Part shown: one piece after another, positions 7,195-12,587 of the stretch
Layout of the letters: every line of letters starts with the position of its first letter
How positions within the stretch are numbered: position 1 is the first letter of the stretch
Assembly: GCA_034696485.1 (NCBI GenBank)
Contig: JAQIWT010001091.1
Location: 1 to 12,587 of the forward strand
Direction of reading: 5' to 3'
Length of the DNA stretch: 12,587 nt
Origin: Isohypsibius dastychi
Taxonomy: Eukaryota > Tardigrada > Eutardigrada > Parachela > Isohypsibiidae
Program-made: the position numbers and the translations under genes
The notes under the pieces: model-generated
Database searches by the model: none
What the model saw: the letters and a program-made list of their open reading frames with translations, nothing else
What the model was told of the DNA's origin: nothing

Positions 7195-8881
7195 ATGTAT
7201 GGCATTTTTCATAAATCTAGATGTATCCTGCATGCAGTCAGCTCAGCAAATAATCTGACAAAGAGATTCGCATCTGTCAATTTGATGACTCATTACCCAG
7301 TTGATGATCGCTTATTTGGGCTCAACGAAGATCAGCAACAATTGCGCTCCGCGGTATTTAATTTCGTGCAGAAAGAACTAGCGCCTATAGCGGACAAAAT
7401 TGACAAGAACGATCAGTTGGACGATCTTCGGAACTTCTGGAAAAAGCTAGGGCGACTGGGTTTACTTGGGATGACTGCTTCAGGTGAGCATTTTTTACTC
7501 CAATCAGTTGCTTGCTTTCGAGCTGAGTTGTTGTTAATGTTATCGCAGAAGAATACGGAGGAACTAATATGGGATATCTGGCGCATGTTATTTCGTATGA
7601 AGAAATTTCGCGTGCCAGTGGAGCGATTGGTCTGAGTTACGGAGTTCACTCAAATGTATGCTTGAACCAAATCAGTCTCCATGGAACGGTTGAGCAGAAG
7701 AGAAAATATCTACCCAAGGTAAGTTTTGTTCTCTGCAGAAGTTTTTGTGAATTTACAGTTTTCTGCCAGTTAATTGACGGGAATCATATTGGAGCGCTGG
7801 CGATGAGGGAGCCGGGAAGTGGCTCTGATGTTGTATCAATGAAACTACGAGCTGCAAAGAAAGGCGATTTCTACGTATTGAACGGAAACAAATGCTGGAT
7901 AACAAACGGAACGGATGCAGATACTTTAGTTGTATATGCTAAGACAGACTTGAAATCTAAGCCCCAGCATGGTATTTCGGCGTTCCTTATTGAAAAAGGC
8001 ATGCCTGGATTTAGTACGGGTAAAAAGTTGGATAAACTTGGGATGCGGGGATCGAACACATGTGAACTGATTTTCGAGGACTGCCATGTGCCGGCGTCGA
8101 ATATCTTGGGAGAAATTAATAAAGGAGTCTATGTTTTATTGGCCGGATTAGACACCGAAAGGCTTGTTTTCAGCGGTGGACCACTTGGACTTATGCAGGT
8201 CACATTTAACCCAAACTGACCTTTCACGCGATTTGAACTGTATTATTTAGGCATGTTGCGATACGACGTTCAATTATGTTCACCAGCGAGAACAATTCGG
8301 CCAGAAAATTGGGACTTTTCAGGTGATCTTGTCAAGTTCCCAAACTCATCTCCTTGTTCATACTGTAACTGCATTTCAGTTGATGCAAGGAAAACTGGCG
8401 GACATGTACTCGACTCTCAGTGCTTGCCGCTCCTATGTTTATACTGTAAGATCCTTTTACGTAGTGGAAATCCGTGCAGTATCACTGTCAAAGTCCAATC
8501 CCACCAGGTTGCAAGAGCCTGCGATGCAGGTCATCTCAGCTCGAAAGATTGCGCAGGTGCAATTTTGTATTCGGCGGAAAGGGCTACTCAGTTAGCCCTG
8601 CAAGCTATTCAGGTTCGCGGCTATCATGTGTTTCAAGTCAGCGTTGGCAAATCAGCCTAACTTTTTTTCAGGCTCTCGGTGGAAACGGTTCGGATAAAAT
8701 GTGATAGCCCTTTAACGAGGTAAATTCGGAGTTTTTGCTGGTTTTAGGCTATACTGACGACTACCCAACTGGAAGATATCTGCGCGATTCAAAACTATAT
8801 GAAATCGGCGCGGGGACCAGTGAAATTCGTCGCCTTCTCATTGGCCGACGACTCAATGATGAATACCTCAAAGGTCTTTAA
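7195..8881 (+). CDS. IVD: Isovaleryl-CoA dehydrogenase, mitochondrial
   Basis: FAD enzyme of the acyl-CoA dehydrogenase family; it oxidises isovaleryl-CoA to 3-methylcrotonyl-CoA in leucine catabolism in the mitochondrial matrix and passes electrons to ETF. Exons: 7195-7483, 7549-7718, 7770-8198, 8251-8322, 8380-8445, 8508-8612, 8672-8687, 8748-8881. Total 1281 nt, 426 aa plus stop, about the human precursor length. Residues 1-30 are basic and hydroxylated with KRFAS near a likely cleavage point, fitting a matrix presequence. Family landmarks: [39 protein letters not shown], the IVD-type catalytic glutamate E283 in [13 protein letters not shown] (in most relatives the base lies elsewhere), [26 protein letters not shown] and [12 protein letters not shown]. 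Exon 7 is only 16 nt but is needed to supply ALGGN. One departure: the FAD-site signature reads [10 protein letters not shown], with R166 where family members have Ser or Thr. Confidence 0.96.
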
Positions 8882-8910
8882 GATCATTTTGCTGAAACCT
8901 AATGCTTCTA

Positions 8911-8916
8911 ATTAAA
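8911..8916 (+). terminator. Candidate polyadenylation signal for IVD
   Basis: ATTAAA, the common variant signal, 30 nt after the IVD stop codon. No AATAAA is nearer. Confidence 0.35.
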
Positions 8917-9501
8917 TCAACTTATCTATACCTGGGCTTGTTTTTCTCAAAGAAAACGCGTTTCTTTCATGCCGGATTTCGTTTAATCAGCCCCAATCTA
9001 GATGGGTGACAATATTTGTAATTTTTAACTGGGATAATTCTTCAACTCTCCACGGTGATTCAAATAACATGTAGCACCTGGCTCAATTTAATATGGGTTC
9101 ATGCCGGAGGACTAAACAATTCATGACCCCCCCCTATCCCATAATCTGTTCATTTCGTTTCCTGATGACTACTTGGAATGTGCATTTTAAACCCCTAATA
9201 CATTCATATGCTCCCCTCGTGTGGAGATGCACCTTCGATTAGATGCAATCAGATGAGTAACGTGATTCCGCATAAACAGAGCCAGCTGAACAAACATCCA
9301 CCTTCGTCTGCCGGCCCATGATATTGCTCTCCTTTCCAGAGACAGACCGCAAATCATCGCGCGAGCAAGTACTGAAATCACACAAATCACCATAATCACT
9401 TGCACACATAGCGTGCCACCAAACCGCCAAGTCAAGCTCCGAACTCTGGATTTCGCTGAACACAAGCCGGCTCTTCCATGCAGAATAATGCTATGATGCA
9501 A

Positions 9502-9508
9502 TATAAAG
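9502..9508 (+). promoter_or_regulatory. Candidate TATA box for the receptor gene
   Basis: TATAAAG, 142 nt upstream of the receptor start codon, implying a 5' leader of roughly 110 nt if used. Inference from motif and distance only. Confidence 0.3.
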
Positions 9509-9649
9509 CCCTACCTTGGTTCAGCTTTTTGTAATGTCAACACCTGCTGTTTCACAGCAAGCTCATTACAGCGGGATAGTTGATTCATTGTCGGGAAAGA
9601 AATCTGCGTCGCAAGGGTTCTTGAGTTATTACTAACGTTTTTGGAAAAG

Positions 9650-10987
9650 ATGAACCTGAGTTTCACCGGCAATTTTTCACTCACGGATGGTATCACCGCG
9701 TCATGGAACCTGCTCCCAGCATTCCAACTCACCTTCAGCATCTCCGCGGCACTGACCAACGCATTCGTCTTACTACTCTTTTGTCGCAACCCACAGCTAG
9801 TCACTTCATTCAATATCTACTTGGTGTTTCTCCTCATAGGCAACATTTTATACGCTGTCTATGTCGGGCCACTTGATGTCATCAACAACGTGTACTCGCA
9901 CTGGTTTCTCGGACCTCATTGGTGCACCGCGTATATTTACGGCATGAATTTTGTTCAAGGGTATGTTGAATGCGTCCATGTCGCTATCACGGTCAACCGG
10001 CTATGGGCAGTTTTCTTTCCAATTCATTATCGGCAACACCACACCAAAAACATCGCAATTTTGATTGGAATAGGAATTATTGTATACTGTCATGCATGGA
10101 TACTGCCGCTTATCATCGTTGATGTCATGTATTTTCGACTTGATGAGCTCATTTTTGGATGTGGAGCGCATGTTGATGGACAGTGGTTGTATCAAGCAAT
10201 ATTGCAGTTTGGGTTTTTTAATTTCTCGATACTTTTTGTGGTTGCGGCGTATCCAGTGTTGGTGTACAAGCACTTCAAACGAGGACATCGACGGGTGGCG
10301 CAGAGACTTGCTACAAGAACGGCAGACCCCTCAGGTAGAAATAACATCTCTCAAACAATGGAACTTTTAATGAAATCCAAAAGCCATAATTTGTCTGCTC
10401 CCTGAAAAAGAGAGCGGTATTTCTGAAATTACAAGAAATATGTGTCAGAGTCATCGATGTTTATTCCGTTAACGATCGCGTGCATGCGCTCAGAACCAAT
10501 TGTAAACTTGAAAATATTCTATCTTAAAATATTCTATATTAAAAATATTCTCCAAATCTCCAAACCCGTGGAGGCTCTGCCGATATGTATTGTTCATTGA
10601 GAATTTGATCACTAGCCATTACTTGGAAGTTGGAACTAATGTTTGTCATATACTTATCCTGATATTCACGGTCTGACGCTATTCACAGGAGCAGGCAACA
10701 AAATTTCTGCAACAGTACAAACCAAGGCAAGAAAGTCCGATCGAGTATCACATGGATTCTTGGTTTTGACGTTACTGACAATCACCGTTATCATATGCTG
10801 GGTTCCAACGGTGACATACTTCAGCATTCTGCTTTTCGTAGACAAGAAATTCCCACAAGTCTACGTTATTGTACGAATGCTGTATTATCTTCAAACCGTG
10901 ATGGATCCCATTTATTTCGTGTTTGCCGTGCGAGAGCTAAGGGTCGAAGTTAAGCGGCTTCTTGGCTATACTATGGTGATAGACTAG
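9650..10987 (+). CDS. Rhodopsin-like (class A) G protein-coupled receptor, ligand unknown
   Basis: Seven-transmembrane receptor expected at the plasma membrane. Exons 9650-10334 and 10689-10987 (intron 354 bp, CAG/GTAGAA to CACAG, phase 1) give 984 nt, 327 aa plus stop. The short N-terminus has N-glycosylation sequons at N2 and N8. Landmarks: N37 in TM1 (1.50); P74 in TM2 (2.59); extracellular disulphide pair C92 (TM3) and C171 (second loop); NRL at 116-118 in place of DRY, with R117 at 3.50; W150 and P153 in TM4; a basic third intracellular loop where the intron falls; CWVP 265-268 in TM6; DPIYF 301-305 in TM7 in place of NPxxY; a short basic C-tail. Position 2.50 is N65 rather than Asp. The start is the first ATG in frame. 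It could be a peptide or amine receptor, but there is no typical aminergic Asp motif and I would not assign a ligand. Large receptor families of this kind occur in many small invertebrates. Confidence 0.9.
10513..10553. repeat. AT-rich repeats in the receptor intron
   Basis: The unit AAATATTCT occurs three times in about 40 bp (roughly 10513-10552), twice followed by AT. This is a short AT-rich tandem array inside the 354-bp intron, with no other evident function. Confidence 0.55.
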
Positions 10988-11712
10988 CCTACCATGGGAT
11001 GTCTTGGATGCATTTTCTTCTATCGGATTCCAATTCAACTGTTAGAACTTTTCTCACTCTAATTTTGTAGAGAGCACCATCGAAAAAATGTGTTATTACA
11101 TTATGTGTTATCACACCTTTCATGTAACCTGCCTCTGGATTCATTCGTCGATCGGCAACGGAATATTCCCACCTTTCTCAGTAAAACAAGTAATAATGAT
11201 TGCGCGGTGTATTCTGTAGGTTGAACCTAATCACAGAGCTCGATCGAGGTAACACTAGATAACTGAGAATTTCGCAAAGACAGCATGTCTTTTGGCAAGC
11301 CGACCTATCCCTACCGACTCACCGTTCATCGAGGTTGACCAACTCTATGGGTTTTCGTAGTAGATTCTAGAACAGATTATATTGCGCCGCAGCTCTGCGT
11401 CAGTGATTAACAGACGTGTATGGCAGGCTTGGTGGAGCCCTGTGTCGCACGAACGTGCGTGCTACCCAGTATGATTGGTTCTCAACATATAACAATCAGT
11501 GTAAGCTTCGAATAACCGGGATAGCCGATGGGCATATCAAAATGGTCACACTCACATATCTATCCTGACATTGTTTGGTCCATTACTGGTAAAGCGTCAC
11601 AATATTCCTGCTGCGCCCTGTTCTAAGTGAGCTCACCAGAACCGCCAGGGAAGTCTGTGTGGGCCAAAAGCACAAACCAATTAAAACCTGCCACCATTGA
11701 GTTTGAAGAAAA

Positions 11713-12021
11713 ATGAATAGCTCAACAGCGGTTTTCTGCACGCCGACAGTCAGTTGTGTACAGTTATCCCATTCCACTCCAGTTCCAACCCTTTGCTTGT
11801 TCCATGCATTTCCTTGTATTTTGAAACGAACCGACTTGGTCGTAAGTTATAACAAGTTTGGAGGACTCAACGCCAAAAGAAGAGTTTTTCCAATTTGCTG
11901 CTGGAAGGGCGATATTCTAAGCAGTAAGCCTTTGACTTTTTTGTCTATCCTGTGTTTGCAAACTAGTTTTTTGTTGATGTTTTTCATCTGTTTTTTGCGG
12001 ATATTTTCAGAAGATGTTTGA
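11713..12021 (+). CDS. Doubtful Cys-rich small ORF with a possible in-frame intron
   Basis: An open frame of 102 codons. It contains a plausible intron (donor GTAAGC at 11924, acceptor ATTTTCAG ending 12010) of 87 bp, a multiple of three, so spliced (73 aa) and unspliced forms end at the same stop. The first 70 residues hold six Cys. The part encoded by the putative intron is hydrophobic and pyrimidine-rich, as intron sequence would be. No homology is recognised and chance is quite possible. Confidence 0.15.
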   Translation: MNSSTAVFCTPTVSCVQLSHSTPVPTLCLFHAFPCILKRTDLVVSYNKFGGLNAKRRVFPICCWKGDILSSKPLTFLSILCLQTSFLLMFFICFLRIFSEDV

Positions 12022-12293
12022 TCACCTTCATTAGTTCTGCCGTGTTCACGGTATGTTTATGCCAGCCTCACTCTGCTTGTTCCATTCCTCTAGCAAGTAC
12101 GAACTTCCTTTTCTAAGTTCAACAGTCATATGGAGCAGCGAGAGGGATTATTGTTGCTTTCATACCAGTGGCATGTAGAGGCGTGGCTGACCACTCATGG
12201 ATCCCAGCATTCAAGTACGCGAACCGTTGGTCATTGTAATTTGCGAGGCTTTCTTACTCTGCCTGTTTTCAAATTCACATCATGCTAAACCGG

Positions 12294-12300
12294 TATAAAA
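12294..12300 (+). promoter_or_regulatory. TATA-box-like TATAAAA near the right edge
   Basis: A consensus-quality TATAAAA with an ATG 38 nt downstream (12339-12341). The frame from that ATG runs 48 codons to 12485 and has a donor-like GTAATC at 12391, so it might be a first exon of a gene continuing beyond the window. No product can be named. Confidence 0.2.
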
Positions 12301-12587
12301 CTTGGTGCAAAAAGAATCAACGAAAATTTGAATTCTCCATGATCGCTGTTTCTACGGTTTCTGATATAATACTTCTTGAAGGCTTTGGACGTAATCAGTT
12401 GAAGACTCATGAGATAGACGGGGCGCCTTCGGTAGGTTATCCAGATAACAAGCTCTGGCTTCGGAGTCAGTCTCATAGTCAGTGATATCAATGGTCCCAT
12501 TTTAAAAGAGAGAAAAGACCTCATACGTCTTGCAAGAGCAACGGATGTTCTCTGAATAGCTGTTAATTATTTAACAAGCTTATTTAG

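Larger units (their letters stand above)
8882..9649. other. Intergenic between IVD and the receptor gene
   Basis: No supportable gene. It holds a run of eight C (9127-9134). A minus-strand open frame of 104 codons (9187-9501) has a hydrophobic stretch but no recognisable family and no clear splice context. TATAAAG at 9502-9508, 142 nt before the receptor ATG, is the best candidate core promoter for the receptor gene. Confidence 0.5.
10988..12587. other. Right-hand region without a supportable gene
   Basis: Nothing here matches a family I recognise on either strand. Weak hints of transcription are an ORF with a possible intron at 11713-12021, and a TATAAAA at 12294-12300 followed 38 nt later by an ATG (12339) whose frame stays open to 12485. 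A short repeat, ATGTGTTAT at about 11088 and 11103, is also present. It may contain UTRs or first exons of a gene continuing past the right edge. Confidence 0.45.

Noticed and set aside
8253-8660. 135-codon open frame inside IVD
   Set aside because: It is IVD exon and intron sequence mostly read in other frames; the homology-supported exons in the correct frame explain the coding signal.
9187-9501. 104-codon minus-strand open frame with a hydrophobic stretch upstream of the receptor
   Set aside because: No recognisable family, no supporting splice or promoter context, and two overlapping frames are open there; chance openness is the simplest explanation.
1-12587. Bacterial origin or contamination
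   Set aside because: All four genes have multiple short GT-AG introns at homology-consistent junctions, which rules out prokaryotic DNA.

Overview
The window is eukaryotic nuclear DNA from an animal with a compact genome. Four spliced protein-coding genes can be rebuilt exon by exon, using GT-AG introns of mostly 51-93 bp. Tardigrade is my best guess, from the very short introns, the CYP2-clan P450 and the style of the rhodopsin-like receptor. A small crustacean or other ecdysozoan cannot be excluded, and nothing here proves the lineage.

Layout. 1-380 holds a short repeat cluster and probable 3'UTR sequence, with one small plus-strand ORF of uncertain status. 381-2276 (minus, 10 exons) is a full-length branched-chain amino acid aminotransferase, 436 aa as modelled. 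2277-3905 is non-coding and carries a 477-bp imperfect foldback element (2861-3337), the most structured non-genic object in the window. 3906-6070 (plus, 6 exons) is a microsomal CYP2-clan cytochrome P450, 502 aa, with an enlarged G-rich fourth intron. 6085-7194 is non-coding. 7195-8881 (plus, 8 exons, one of only 16 nt) is isovaleryl-CoA dehydrogenase, 426 aa. 8882-9649 is intergenic. 9650-10987 (plus, 2 exons) is a class A seven-transmembrane receptor, 327 aa. 10988-12587 has no gene I can support, though it has weak hints of small transcripts.

How the genes relate. BCAT catalyses the first step of leucine breakdown and isovaleryl-CoA dehydrogenase the third, both normally in mitochondria. 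Finding both within 7 kb, on either side of one P450, is an unusual pathway linkage for an animal genome. BCAT is transcribed away from the other two. All three have a similar TATA-like element ending in TATACC 65-105 nt upstream of the start codon, which might allow similar expression; that is inference. The receptor has no evident pathway link to its neighbours. I found no CRISPR array, prokaryotic operon or clear transposase gene. The most interesting items are the foldback element, the BCAT-IVD linkage, a reciprocal Asn/Asp exchange in the receptor, and an unexpected Arg in the FAD-site signature of the dehydrogenase.
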